Assembly (NCBI RefSeq): GCF_900113605.1 | Contig: NZ_FOPY01000009.1 | Coordinates: 147,816 to 211,815 of the forward strand | DNA: 64,000 nucleotides | Origin: Modicisalibacter xianhensis | GTDB taxonomy: Bacteria; Pseudomonadota; Gammaproteobacteria; Pseudomonadales; Halomonadaceae | Direction: 5' to 3' | Shown: piece after piece, positions 10,080-18,688 of the stretch | Layout: each line of letters starts with the position of its first letter | Position numbering within the stretch: the first letter of the stretch is position 1 | Notes under the pieces: generated by a model | Told to the model about the DNA's origin: nothing | Database searches by the model: none | What the model saw: the letters and a program-made list of their open reading frames with translations, nothing else | Program-made: the position numbers and the translations under genes

Positions 10080-10475
10080 GTATCATCTCCTCGGTCGAGC
10101 GGTGCCCACATGCGGCGGCACCGTAGTCTTGGCTATCATTCTTATGCGCCATTGCTGGCGAGCGTTACCGATGTTCCGCACCTCAGGCGTTTCACTGCGG
10201 CACATCATATCGCGTATAGGGTGGGGCAGGCACGTTGCAGCCCGCTCATGCCGCCACTGGTCACACTATATTTAAAACGGTCGTTTGCTTCCACTCTGCT
10301 TTCGTGCTAGTGATATGCTCTAAGTACTAATCGCTATCAGCTACGCGCAAGGCCATATTGGGCCGCTTACCAAGCTGTGGCACACTACGTTTCTTTACGG
10401 CTTCGACTCCCTATCAAACGCTTGCATGAATTTATAACGGCTGGTTCTAACAAGCGAAAACTTAACGAGGACGCC
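10080..10475. other. Intergenic regulatory region between etfD and etfB
   Basis: 396 bases without a credible gene. It must hold divergent promoters for etfD and etfBA. The middle (about 10262-10340) is AT-richer than its surroundings. Visible items are a PsrA-like palindrome at 10274-10287 and a minus-strand TATAGT (complement at 10265-10270) suited as a -10 for etfD. The stretch 10340-10475 would be a fairly long etfB leader with no strong hairpin that I could recognise. Confidence 0.6.
10274..10287. promoter_or_regulatory. PsrA/FadR-like operator in the etf divergent promoter region
   Basis: AAAAC-GGTC-GTTTG matches the Pseudomonas PsrA site (C/G)AAAC-N2-4-GTTTG(C/G) except for the first base. 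PsrA is a fatty-acid-responsive TetR regulator, and the etf genes are among its reported Pseudomonas targets. The site is adjacent to the putative etfD -10. The match and location are seen; PsrA occupancy is inferred. Confidence 0.5.
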
Positions 10476-11228
10476 ATGAAAGTACTCGTCGCGGTCAAAC
10501 GCGTCATCGACTACAACGTCAAGATCCGCGTCAAGGCGGATCACACCGACGTTGATCTCACCAACGTCAAGATGGCCATGAACCCGTTCTGCGAGATTGC
10601 CGTGGAAGAAGCGGTACGTCTCAAGGAAAAGGGCATCGCCAGCGAGATCGTGGCAGTGACGGTTGGGCCCAAGGCCGCCCAGGAGCAGTTGCGCACCGCG
10701 CTGGCGCTGGGCGCCGATCGTGCCATCCATGTCGCCACCGACGAGCGCGTCGAGTCGTTGGCTGTAGCCAAGCTGCTCAAGCGCGTTGCCGACGAGGAGC
10801 AGCCGCAACTGGTCATCCTTGGCAAGCAGGCCATCGACACCGACAACAACCAGACCGGGCAGATGCTGGCCGCGCTGACTGGCTGGGGGCAGGGGACCTT
10901 CGCTTCGAAGGTCGACGTCAAGGACGGCACGGTCGATGTGACCCGTGAGATCGATGGCGGCCTGCAAACCGTGTCACTCAACCTGCCGGCCATCGTCACC
11001 ACTGACCTGCGTCTCAATGAGCCGCGCTATGCCAAGCTGCCCGACATCATGAAGGCCAAGAAGAAGCCGCTCGATACCAAGACTCCCGAGGAGCTGGGTG
11101 TCGACACCGGCTCGAAGGTCAGCCTGCTGCAGGTCGAGACTCCGGCCGAGCGCAAGGGGGGTATCAAGGTAGGCTCGGTGGATGAGCTGGTCGACAAACT
11201 CAAGAACGAAGCCAAGGTGATCTCATGA
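10476..11228 (+). CDS. etfB: Electron transfer flavoprotein subunit beta
   Basis: 250 residues, starting [20 protein letters not shown], the usual EtfB opening. The ETF beta signature region ([19 protein letters not shown] type) appears as [30 protein letters not shown]. Binds AMP and forms the soluble ETF heterodimer with EtfA. The start at 10476 follows ACGAGGACGCC; the frame stays open upstream to 10377 but that part does not resemble EtfB. Overlaps etfA as ATGA. Confidence 0.96.
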   Translation: MKVLVAVKRVIDYNVKIRVKADHTDVDLTNVKMAMNPFCEIAVEEAVRLKEKGIASEIVAVTVGPKAAQEQLRTALALGADRAIHVATDERVESLAVAKLLKRVADEEQPQLVILGKQAIDTDNNQTGQMLAALTGWGQGTFASKVDVKDGTVDVTREIDGGLQTVSLNLPAIVTTDLRLNEPRYAKLPDIMKAKKKPLDTKTPEELGVDTGSKVSLLQVETPAERKGGIKVGSVDELVDKLKNEAKVIS

Positions 11229-12151
11229 GCATCCTGATTCTTGCCGACCACCACGACGGCCAGCTGGCCGGTGCCACTGCCCATGTGGTAACGGCGGCCC
11301 GCCAGATCGGCGGCGACATCGATATCCTGATCGCCGGCCAGGATGTGCAAGGCGTGGCCGAACAGGCGGCGAAGCTCGACGGCGTGGCCCGGGTTCGGGT
11401 CGCCGATAACGCCGTCTATGCCCATCAGCTCGCCGAGCCGCTGGCCGACCTGCTGGTCGCTCTGGCCGACGACTACAGCCACGTGCTGGCCAGTTCCTCC
11501 ACGACCGGCAAGAACGTACTGCCGCGGCTGGCCGCGCTCAAGGACGTGGCTGCCATTTCCGACATACTCGACGTGGTCAGTGCCGATACCTTCAAGCGGC
11601 CGATCTACGCTGGCAATGCCATTGCCACCGTGCAGAGCGGTGATGCGCTCAAGGTGCTGACGGTACGCGGCACCGCGTTCGATGCCGCAGGCGAGACCGG
11701 TAATGCGGCCATCGAGGCGGTCGAAACGGTGGTCGACAATTCCCTGTCGCGCTTCGTTGATGAGCAGCTCGAGCAGAGCGAGCGCCCCGAGCTATCCGCG
11801 GCCCGGGTGGTCATTTCCGGTGGGCGAGGCATGGGCAACGGTGAAAACTTCAAGCTGCTCGAGGGTATTGCCGACAAGCTGGGTGCAGCGATCGGCGCGT
11901 CGCGCGCAGCGGTAGATGCCGGCTTCGTGCCCAATGACATGCAGGTCGGCCAGACGGGCAAGATCGTCGCCCCGGAGCTGTACATCGCGGTGGGCATCAG
12001 CGGGGCGATCCAGCATTTGGCGGGAATGAAGGACTCCAAGGTGATCGTGGCGATCAACAAGGACGAAGAGGCACCGATCTTCCAGGTCGCGGATTACGGC
12101 CTGGTCGGCGACCTGTTCCAGATCCTGCCCGAGCTCGAGCAGAAGCTGTAA
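11225..12151 (+). CDS. etfA: Electron transfer flavoprotein subunit alpha
   Basis: 308 residues. The C-terminal FAD domain contains the EtfA signature [17 protein letters not shown] and [19 protein letters not shown], preceded by [21 protein letters not shown]. With EtfB it carries electrons from acyl-CoA and other dehydrogenases to EtfD. Followed within 25 bases by a clear terminator, so etfBA is a two-gene operon. Confidence 0.97.
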   Translation: MSILILADHHDGQLAGATAHVVTAARQIGGDIDILIAGQDVQGVAEQAAKLDGVARVRVADNAVYAHQLAEPLADLLVALADDYSHVLASSSTTGKNVLPRLAALKDVAAISDILDVVSADTFKRPIYAGNAIATVQSGDALKVLTVRGTAFDAAGETGNAAIEAVETVVDNSLSRFVDEQLEQSERPELSAARVVISGGRGMGNGENFKLLEGIADKLGAAIGASRAAVDAGFVPNDMQVGQTGKIVAPELYIAVGISGAIQHLAGMKDSKVIVAINKDEEAPIFQVADYGLVGDLFQILPELEQKL

Positions 12152-12175
12152 GCACGGCGCGATGCGTCGAACGAG

Positions 12176-12203
12176 AACCGGCTCCACAAGGAGCCGGTTT
12201 TTT
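12176..12203 (+). terminator. Rho-independent terminator of etfBA
   Basis: Stem AACCGGCTCC (12176-12185), loop ACAA, complementary arm at 12190-12199, then a run of T to 12203. A 10-bp perfect stem with a U tract. Confidence 0.92.
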
Positions 12204-12225
12204 CATGGGCGGGACCAGGTCTTTA

Positions 12226-12254
12226 TTGATAATTGTTCTTGTTTGTATTAGCTT
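12226..12254 (+). promoter_or_regulatory. Candidate promoter of the TonB operon with a weak Fur-like site
   Basis: TTGATA at 12226-12231 and TAGCTT at 12249-12254 are separated by 17 bases, a plausible sigma-70 promoter about 70 bases before the first gene. The overlapping AT-rich sequence starting GATAAT at 12228 shares about 10 of 19 positions with the classical Fur box. That is weak, but the downstream genes are a TonB system. Confidence 0.35.
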
Positions 12255-12322
12255 GGTCATTTGTTCTGAGACACATGCTGCGGCGTGGCAATTACTGCGC
12301 TCGCAGCGTCAGTGAGGCATTG

Positions 12323-13132
12323 ATGAGCGCAAGATACATGAAGCAAGGACGATTGCGCCGTTCCCGTCGTCTGTCCGTCGTCATGCTCCTGATGGGAGCA
12401 TGTACTCTGGCGCTGGCACAGAGCGACGTGCGCGAGGAAAGCATCGAGGCGCAACGTGAGCAAGCCGGGTTGCAGGAAAAGATCGATGCGGCCGACGAGG
12501 CGACCCGCGAAGCGCTCCGCGAGCTGCGTGCCGCAGAGCGTGAAGCCGACAGGCTCAAGGCCTACAACGCGGAACTGGCCCCGTTGGTCGAGCGTCAGGC
12601 AAAGACCATTGCGCAGCGTGAGCAAGCCCTAAGTACGCTCTCGGAGACTCGGGAGACGCTACCAGTGTTGCTTAGGGACATGGTCGAGCGGCTGCGTCAA
12701 TGGGTGCAAGCGGACCTGCCGTTCCTGCAGGAAGAGCGCCTGGCACGCGTCGAAGACCTCGAGAACATGTTGGTCAACGCTGAATTGAGTGCGTCGGACA
12801 AACTGGACCGGTTATTGGCTGCCTGGCGCACGGAACTCGACTACGGGCGAGAAATGGATGCCTGGCGAGGCCAACTCGTCGGCGCGGAAAATCGCGAAGT
12901 CGACTATCTGCGCTTGGGACGTGTTGGGTGGTATTACGTGACGCCCGATGGCAGTGAGGGAGGCGTCTGGAAGAGCCGTCGCAACCAGTGGCAACCGCTC
13001 AATGACGATCAACTTGCCGAGGTGCACAAAGGATTGCGCATTGCGCGTGAGCAGCGTGCGCCTGAATTGTTGGCCTTGCCCACGTCTATTGATGTGACCG
13101 GTGCCGGATCACAAGGCAAGGAGGCATCATGA
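12323..13132 (+). CDS. DUF3450 family periplasmic coiled-coil protein of the TonB2-type operon
   Basis: 269 residues from the ATG at 12323. Basic start, hydrophobic segment with signal-peptide features (LSVVMLLMGACTLALA) and then QSDVREESIEAQ. Residues about 45-130 are strongly heptad-like (coiled coil). The C-terminal half has YLRLGRVGWYYVTPDG, typical of DUF3450. In Vibrio the equivalent gene opens the TonB2 cluster before ttpC; its exact role is not known to me. The start is placed by GAGG five bases upstream; ATG 12338 is possible. Overlaps the next gene as ATGA. Confidence 0.82.
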   Translation: MSARYMKQGRLRRSRRLSVVMLLMGACTLALAQSDVREESIEAQREQAGLQEKIDAADEATREALRELRAAEREADRLKAYNAELAPLVERQAKTIAQREQALSTLSETRETLPVLLRDMVERLRQWVQADLPFLQEERLARVEDLENMLVNAELSASDKLDRLLAAWRTELDYGREMDAWRGQLVGAENREVDYLRLGRVGWYYVTPDGSEGGVWKSRRNQWQPLNDDQLAEVHKGLRIAREQRAPELLALPTSIDVTGAGSQGKEAS

Positions 13133-14508
13133 AGCTGCGTTGTCTGCTGACATGGGGCGTGATGTCCTGCTTGCCTCTGACGGGGTTCGCTCAGGATGCA
13201 GCCAACAGTGAGGATGCCGGGCAAGCAATTCTGGAAACCCTGCGCGCCGATTACCAGGCGGCTGAAGCACGCGATCGCCAGCGTCTCGAAGTCCTGCTGA
13301 ATGATCAGCAGGCACTGGACGCGGCCTTGAGCGAAGCGCGCGAATCACTGGCTCAGGCAAGGGAACGCCAGGAAGCGCTGGAAACCCGGCAATCCGAGCA
13401 ACAGGCGCGTCTTGCCGAGCTGCGGGAGCGCCGTGGCGAAGAAGCGGGCGATCTCGAAAGTGTCTACGATGTCGCGCGACGCCATGCCAGCGACCTGCGC
13501 AACGCGCTGAATGAAAGCTGGCTCACGGTGGGTGGGCAGGCGCAGCTTCCCCAACGCCTCGAGGACGATGGACTGCTGGATGTTGCCACGCTGGCTTCGC
13601 TCGGCGACAGCCTGATGTCGCTCACGGTGGAAAGCGGCCAGGCTATCGAGTTCACTGCGCCAGTCGCCGATGCCGCCGGCAATGTCTCGTCACGCGAGGT
13701 CGTCCGTCTTGGCGACTACCTGGGCTTCAGTGATGGCCAACTGCTGCAGGTGCCCGGCGAGTCAGGGCCATTGAGCGTCGCCGAGCATACCCCGCCCTAT
13801 GTATCGGAGCTTCTCGAGGCGTACCGCTCAGGAAACGGTGACGTTGTGGCCTTCGATCCGGCACGTGGAGCCGTACTGGATGCCTTGGCACAGCAACCCA
13901 CGCTTTGGGAGCGTTTCCAGCAGGGGGGCGCGGTGGGTTACGTCGTGGTAGCGTTGGGATGCATCGGGCTGCTCATCGCCTTGGCACAGTATGTCTATTT
14001 ACTGTTGGTGACGGTTCGTATGCGCCGACAGTTGCGCGAGCCAGACACCTTACGCCAGGACAATCCGCTGGGGCGTGTTTTGGCGCGCTTCAACGCCTTG
14101 GGGGAGGGGCATGCGCCGGAAGCGCTGGAGGCCCGTCTCGATGAGGCGCTCCTGGCCGAGCAGCCGCGCCTGGAACGTGGCCAGCCACTGGTCAAGTTGC
14201 TGGCTGCTGTCGCGCCATTGCTGGGGCTGTTGGGTACCGTCACGGGAATGATCGTGACCTTTCAGTCGATCACGGTGTTCGGTACCGGCGATCCACAGCT
14301 GATGGCGGGTGGGATCAGTCAGGCCTTGGTTACTACTGTATTGGGGTTGATCACAGCCGTGCCCCTGCTGTTTGCCCAGACCGCTCTGGCCAGCCGCAGT
14401 CGCGACCTGATAGGAACGCTTGAAGGTCGTGCCAGCGCCGTGTTGGCAGAGCATCTTGAATCCCGGCCCGGGGAGGTCAGCGAGCGTCGCCATGCCACTC
14501 TTGCTTGA
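13129..14508 (+). CDS. ttpC: TtpC-like long MotA/TolQ/ExbB proton-channel protein
   Basis: 459 residues, about twice the length of ExbB. Signal peptide ending near GFA-QD, coiled-coil periplasmic part (about 40-115), a linker domain, and a C-terminal ExbB/TolQ domain with membrane segments near 265-287, 365-386 and 400-425 and the signature LLGLLGTVTGM. In Vibrio TonB2 systems TtpC is an extra required component beside ExbB2 and ExbD2 (established there). The symbol is by analogy of architecture and position. AAGGAGG precedes the ATG. Confidence 0.85.
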   Translation: MKLRCLLTWGVMSCLPLTGFAQDAANSEDAGQAILETLRADYQAAEARDRQRLEVLLNDQQALDAALSEARESLAQARERQEALETRQSEQQARLAELRERRGEEAGDLESVYDVARRHASDLRNALNESWLTVGGQAQLPQRLEDDGLLDVATLASLGDSLMSLTVESGQAIEFTAPVADAAGNVSSREVVRLGDYLGFSDGQLLQVPGESGPLSVAEHTPPYVSELLEAYRSGNGDVVAFDPARGAVLDALAQQPTLWERFQQGGAVGYVVVALGCIGLLIALAQYVYLLLVTVRMRRQLREPDTLRQDNPLGRVLARFNALGEGHAPEALEARLDEALLAEQPRLERGQPLVKLLAAVAPLLGLLGTVTGMIVTFQSITVFGTGDPQLMAGGISQALVTTVLGLITAVPLLFAQTALASRSRDLIGTLEGRASAVLAEHLESRPGEVSERRHATLA

Positions 14509-15037
14509 TCCACTCTATCGTCTTGTCGAGTCCGGCGGGGCGGTGCTGGTCGTGATTGCGCTGGTGGCTACTGCCCTGTTTGCCCTGGGGCTCGAGCGCT
14601 GGTTCTACTGGCGTTTTACGCATCGCAAGGCGCGGCAGGCCCTGGTCTCGCGCTGGAGTGCACGCCGCGACCATGCCAGTTGGAGTGCATTGACGCTGCG
14701 TGAAGTCTGGACTCGCGACTTGATCGCTCGCCTGCGCCAACCGTTGCCCTGGCTCAAGTTGCTGGTCGCCCTGTGTCCATTGCTGGGTCTGCTGGGCACG
14801 GTAACCGGCATGATCCATGTGTTCGATAGCCTGGCCATGACCGATGTAGGCCAGGCCCGAGCGATGGCCGATGGGGTGGCAAGAGCCACCCTGCCGACGC
14901 TCGCGGGCATGGCGGTTGCCGTGGTTGGACTGCTTTTCACGACGCGTCTGGAACAGGTGATACGGCGTGAGGATCAGCGGTTGCATGACCGCATGGCCCG
15001 TGCCGCAGAAGAAGATAGGGAGAGGAGCCATGCGTAG
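14492..15037 (+). CDS. exbB: ExbB-type proton channel protein
   Basis: 181 residues, compact MotA/TolQ/ExbB protein with membrane segments near 15-37, 85-110 and 130-152 and the family signature CPLLGLLGTVTGM. Forms the inner-membrane proton channel with ExbD to energise TonB. The ATG at 14492 lies inside the end of ttpC (17-base overlap); earlier in-frame starts would overlap ttpC further. Ends overlapping exbD. Confidence 0.92.
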   Translation: MPLLLDPLYRLVESGGAVLVVIALVATALFALGLERWFYWRFTHRKARQALVSRWSARRDHASWSALTLREVWTRDLIARLRQPLPWLKLLVALCPLLGLLGTVTGMIHVFDSLAMTDVGQARAMADGVARATLPTLAGMAVAVVGLLFTTRLEQVIRREDQRLHDRMARAAEEDRERSHA

Positions 15038-15434
15038 GCGCCGAATGCAGGGCGATGGCGAAGCGGCCGAAATCAATCTGACGCCGATGCTGGATGTGGT
15101 TTTCATCATGCTGATCTTCTTCATTGTCACGACCAGCTTCGTCAAGGAAAGCGGTATCGAGATTGATCGTCCCGAGTCTTCGGCTGCCTCGCCGCGTCCA
15201 GATGCACAGGTCATGGTTGCCATCAGTCATGAAGGGTCGGTGTGGGTCGATGGCAAGCCGGTGGATACTCATCGGGTGGGGCCGGCGGTAGCCGGCATGG
15301 TGAGCGCTGAGGGTAGTGTCGTCATCCAGGCTGACCGCAATTCGACGACGGGCTTGCTGGTTGAGGTTATGGACCGCATACGCGAAGCGGGTGTCGATAA
15401 TGTCGCGGTCGCCGCCACCCGAGGGAGCAACTGA
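15030..15434 (+). CDS. exbD: ExbD-type biopolymer transport protein
   Basis: 134 residues, one membrane helix near residues 20-40 (MLDVVFIMLIFFIVTTSF) that contains the conserved aspartate of NLTPMLDVVF, followed by a small periplasmic domain. GAGAGGAG just precedes the ATG. It overlaps exbB by eight bases, and its stop overlaps the tonB start (TGATG). Confidence 0.94.
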   Translation: MRRRRMQGDGEAAEINLTPMLDVVFIMLIFFIVTTSFVKESGIEIDRPESSAASPRPDAQVMVAISHEGSVWVDGKPVDTHRVGPAVAGMVSAEGSVVIQADRNSTTGLLVEVMDRIREAGVDNVAVAATRGSN

Positions 15435-16198
15435 TGCGTTACCTGCTGGGCGCGGCAGGGGGGATTGCGCTGGCGCTGGTACTGTTCTTCCTGCTGGCGT
15501 TGCTGGTGGCGCCGCCGGAAGACGACCGCAAGGTCGTCGAGATGCCACTTTCGGTCTCCATGGTCGAGGTACCCGCCGAGCAGGCCCCCGAGCAGACCGC
15601 GAGTCCGGCCGAAGCTGCACCAGCGCCGCCGGCACCAACGCCGCCTCCACCGCCAGTGCCGATGCCGAGCCCGGTAAACGATAGCCAGATCGCCATGCCC
15701 GAGCCCGAGTTGCCGGCCATGGAAACGCCTGTCATACCTCAGGAGATGGAACTGCCTGAGTTGGCGCAAATCGAGCCGCAACCCGAGCCGACGACACAAC
15801 CTGAACCGCGCCCCGAGCCGACACCGAAAGCCGAGCCCGTTCCCGCGCCGAGCCCACAGGCTCAACCGGTACCCACCGAGTCGCTGGCCGACAGCGGACA
15901 GGCGGCGAGTCCTGCCCCGGCGGCGACCGGAGAAATCACCTCCCCGCAGCCGACACGCCGGGTACCTCCCGAGTATCCACGGCGAGCCCTGAGGCGGGGG
16001 ATCGAGGGGTATGTCGAGGTGCGTTTTACCATCCAGCCGGATGGCACGGTGGAAAGAGGCTCGCTGCGGGTCGTGGAGGCTCGGCCGCGCAATGTGTTCG
16101 AGCGTGCCGCCATGCGTGCCATTGCCGACTGGCAGTTTCCTACGGCAGCGGCGCCTCGTGAAGCGCGACAGCGACTTGAATTCAAGCTCGAAGGATAG
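15434..16198 (+). CDS. tonB: TonB energy transducer
   Basis: 254 residues. N-terminal membrane anchor (about 4-27), a long Pro/Glu-rich periplasmic spacer (about 40-160, runs of PEP and PQP type) and a C-terminal TonB domain with YPRRALRRGIEGYVEVRFTI and ending ADWQFPTAAAPREARQRLEF. The YP motif that contacts TonB boxes is present in PPEYPRRAL. Delivers proton-motive energy to outer-membrane receptors. No TonB-dependent receptor lies in the window, so the substrate is unknown. Confidence 0.94.
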   Translation: MRYLLGAAGGIALALVLFFLLALLVAPPEDDRKVVEMPLSVSMVEVPAEQAPEQTASPAEAAPAPPAPTPPPPPVPMPSPVNDSQIAMPEPELPAMETPVIPQEMELPELAQIEPQPEPTTQPEPRPEPTPKAEPVPAPSPQAQPVPTESLADSGQAASPAPAATGEITSPQPTRRVPPEYPRRALRRGIEGYVEVRFTIQPDGTVERGSLRVVEARPRNVFERAAMRAIADWQFPTAAAPREARQRLEFKLEG

Positions 16199-16204
16199 AT
16201 AGGC

Positions 16205-17437
16205 ATGGTGAGGTTCAGGCAGCTTCGTGCCCTCATGTGCGGGTGTGGAATGTTGGCAATCGTGGTGTTGCCTGCGATTGGCCAGGCCGCACCGGCGCTG
16301 CGTCCCGATATGGTACGTAGCCTGGAAGCCATGCAGCAGCACCTCTCCGAGGGCGAAACCGCCGATGTGGCGGCTCGCTCCAGGGCTGCTGCCGAACGGT
16401 TGGAAGGCGGCAACGCAGCCGATCGTTGGGCAAGAGCGCTTTTTCTGCAGATGGCTGCCACCGCTGAGGCGCGCATGGGCAACGACGTGCAGGCGGCTGA
16501 TTTGTTTGCCACTGCACGCGGCATTGAGGGTGTCGATGAAGCGCAGCGCCTTCGTTGGTTGAATCAGGAAGCGCGACTGCGTTTACGTGCCGGTCAGGCC
16601 GAACAAGGGGGGGAGCTTCTCGAGAGTTGGTTGAAACAGGCCGGCGGACAGGCAGAGGCGAGCGATTATTGGTTGATGGCGCAACAGTTGGCCAATCAGT
16701 CACAGTGGCAAGCGGCGGCGGAATGGGTGGATCGCGCCCGACAGGCCGACAACGCTGCAGGCAACGAGCGTCTTGAGCTGGCAGCGAGCATCTATCAGCG
16801 AGCTGGGCGCAACGATATTGCACTGGCCTTGCTGGACGAGCGGCTATCTCGGGGGAGTGACGCTCCGGAGGCCTGGCGTCGTGCAGCAGCGTTGGCGCAG
16901 AGGTTGGGATACGCTGGTCGGGCCGCAGCGCTCTGGGACGCTGCCTGGCGCCAGGGCGTACTGACTTCCTCGGAGGATTTGCGCCAGCTGGTGCAGCTGC
17001 ACCTGTCTGGCGGGACGCCTGCCAGGGCAGCAGAATACCTCGAGCAGGCCTTGGAAGAGGGCACGTTGCCGCGCGACAAAGCCAACATGCGTTTATTGGC
17101 CGAAGCATGGACGGCAGCAAAGAGTCGTGATCGAGCGTTGGAAGCCTGGCGTGCACTGGCCGAGCGGACACACGCTGGCCAGGATTGGCAGCGGCTTGGC
17201 GAGCTGGCTTATGGCTGGGGGCGCTGGCAGGCGGCGATCGATGCGCTGGCCAAGGCGCGTGAAACGGGAGGCGAGGCCGCCCGGGCCTGGTTGCTGGAAG
17301 GCGTTGCCCATGTCGAACTCGAGGAACCCGAGCAGGCCCGCCAGGCATTCAGGGCGGCGCGGCAGGCAGGGGCTAGTCAGGCCGAAGCCTGGCTGGCCGT
17401 ACTCGATGGGGGAGGTGAAGAACCCTCGAGTCGTTAG
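16205..17437 (+). CDS. TPR-repeat protein closing the TonB operon
   Basis: 410 residues. Signal peptide (MLAIVVLPAIGQAAPA), then helical repeats rich in Ala, Leu, Trp and Arg through the whole length, resembling TPR/Sel1-type repeats (for example WQAAAEWVDRARQADNAAG, WQAAIDALAKARETGGEAA). Probably periplasmic. The equivalent TPR gene follows tonB2 in Vibrio. It starts six bases after tonB, so it is the last gene of the six-gene unit. Confidence 0.82.
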   Translation: MVRFRQLRALMCGCGMLAIVVLPAIGQAAPALRPDMVRSLEAMQQHLSEGETADVAARSRAAAERLEGGNAADRWARALFLQMAATAEARMGNDVQAADLFATARGIEGVDEAQRLRWLNQEARLRLRAGQAEQGGELLESWLKQAGGQAEASDYWLMAQQLANQSQWQAAAEWVDRARQADNAAGNERLELAASIYQRAGRNDIALALLDERLSRGSDAPEAWRRAAALAQRLGYAGRAAALWDAAWRQGVLTSSEDLRQLVQLHLSGGTPARAAEYLEQALEEGTLPRDKANMRLLAEAWTAAKSRDRALEAWRALAERTHAGQDWQRLGELAYGWGRWQAAIDALAKARETGGEAARAWLLEGVAHVELEEPEQARQAFRAARQAGASQAEAWLAVLDGGGEEPSSR

Positions 17438-17457
17438 GCTCGGGCGAAAGCCCAAGC
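17438..17457. terminator. Short hairpin between convergent TPR gene and xthA
   Basis: GCT-c-GGGC, tetraloop GAAA, GCCC-a-AGC. There is one mismatch and no clear T run on either side, so it is only a candidate bidirectional terminator in the 32-base gap. Confidence 0.35.
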
Positions 17458-17469
17458 TGGCGTGCAAGT

Positions 17470-18285
17470 TTAAAGGTCAAATTCCGCCCATACCGGGGCA
17501 TGATCGGACGGTCTTTCCATGCCTCGCAGGACATAGTCGATACCCGATTCCGTAACGCGTGCAGCCAACGGTGGACTGGCCAGGATATAGTCAATGCGCA
17601 GTCCGCGCTTGGGGTCGCGCTCGAACCCGCGCGAGCGGTAGTCGAACCAGCTGAAGTAATCGCTGTTGTTCGGGTGACAAACACGGTAGCAGTCCTGCAG
17701 GCCCCATGACTTGATGCGCCCGAGCCATTCCCGTTCGATCGGCTGGAAGCTGGTCTTGCCTTCGCGCAGCCAGCGCTTGCGGTTGGGCTCTCCGATGCCG
17801 ATGTCAATGTCCTCGGGTGAAACGTTGAAGTCGCCCATGACCGCGATGTGCTCATCGGGATGATGCGTCTCTTCGAGCAGTCGCAGCAACTGCGCGTAGA
17901 AACGCTCCTTATTGGGAAACTTCGTCGGGTGATCGACGTTCTCCCCTTGGGGGAAATAGCCGTTCCAGACAGTCATGACCTGGCCGTCACTACCTCTGAG
18001 TCTCGCGCCGATCAGCCGGCGCTGGGCTTCCTCGCCATCGTCCGGAAAACCGTAGAAGACTGCCTCGGGTTCTTCGCGACACAGCAGGGCGACGCCATAG
18101 TGCCCTTTCTGCCCGTGGTAATAGACGTGATAGCCCAGCTTTCGCACGGCATCGATGGGAAATTCATCATCCTGCACCTTGGTTTCCTGCAGGCCGATGA
18201 TATCCGGCGAGTGTGAGGCTATCAGCGCTTCCAGTTGATGAAGCCGGGCGCGAATCCCATTGATGTTGAAGGATACCAGGCGCAT
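17470..18285 (-). CDS. xthA: Exodeoxyribonuclease III
   Basis: 271-residue AP endonuclease and 3'-5' exonuclease of base excision repair. Catalytic marks: FNINGIRAR at the start, QETK (E34), [14 protein letters not shown] and the final PSDHAPVW. The ATG at 18285 overlaps the stop of the upstream small gene (TGATG) and has AAGGAG eight bases before it; the GTG one codon earlier is less likely. Confidence 0.95.
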   Translation of the reverse strand: MRLVSFNINGIRARLHQLEALIASHSPDIIGLQETKVQDDEFPIDAVRKLGYHVYYHGQKGHYGVALLCREEPEAVFYGFPDDGEEAQRRLIGARLRGSDGQVMTVWNGYFPQGENVDHPTKFPNKERFYAQLLRLLEETHHPDEHIAVMGDFNVSPEDIDIGIGEPNRKRWLREGKTSFQPIEREWLGRIKSWGLQDCYRVCHPNNSDYFSWFDYRSRGFERDPKRGLRIDYILASPPLAARVTESGIDYVLRGMERPSDHAPVWAEFDL

Positions 18286-18530
18286 CACTCGTCTCCTTTT
18301 TCGTCGGTATCCTTGGGGCGTTCATGAAGATCCAGCCTCGGCGCATCCTGTTGGCGAGCCTGCTTGCGGGCAGCCTGAGATTTTCTCTGCTGGCGCTTTT
18401 TCTGAACGAATCGGCGCGAAGAGGTCACCTCGTCGGGATTTTCATGGCGCCACTTTCGATAATCCTTGCGCCGGCCGGTACGGAGGGTCACCTTGTCGGC
18501 CAGCGAGCGCGTTTTCTTCTTGCGGGTCAT
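18285..18530 (-). CDS. Small basic protein of unknown function upstream of xthA
   Basis: 81 residues, about one third Lys plus Arg, with a charged C-terminus ([15 protein letters not shown]). No membrane segment and no known domain recognised. The TGATG coupling to xthA and the good xthA ribosome site inside its end suggest a real two-gene unit. The composition suggests nucleic-acid or ribosome binding, which is only a guess. Confidence 0.6.
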   Translation of the reverse strand: MTRKKKTRSLADKVTLRTGRRKDYRKWRHENPDEVTSSRRFVQKKRQQRKSQAARKQARQQDAPRLDLHERPKDTDEKGDE

Positions 18531-18630
18531 TGCTTGTTCCTGTGATGGATGGCGTCGATTCTACCAGCTACACGGGAAGAGCCGACAGGCATAGTGAACG
18601 ATGACGGGGCGCGCCCCGATGGCCAATGGC

Positions 18631-18639
18631 TGTTACAAT
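18631..18639 (+). promoter_or_regulatory. Extended -10 promoter of rhlB
   Basis: TGTTACAAT is an extended -10 element (TGn plus TACAAT), 50 bases before the rhlB start. No good -35 is visible at the usual distance, which is common for extended -10 promoters. Confidence 0.5.
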
Positions 18640-18688
18640 GGCGGTTTGTTTTTTCATTCATCGCATTCCGGAATAGAATCTCAAGCCT

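Noticed and set aside
9036..10310. A 424-codon plus-strand frame opposite etfD.
   Set aside because: Complement of a conserved ETF-ubiquinone oxidoreductase; composition follows its codon bias.
15560..15900. Low-complexity repeats in the middle of tonB.
   Set aside because: These encode the normal Pro/Glu-rich TonB spacer and are not a separate repeat element.
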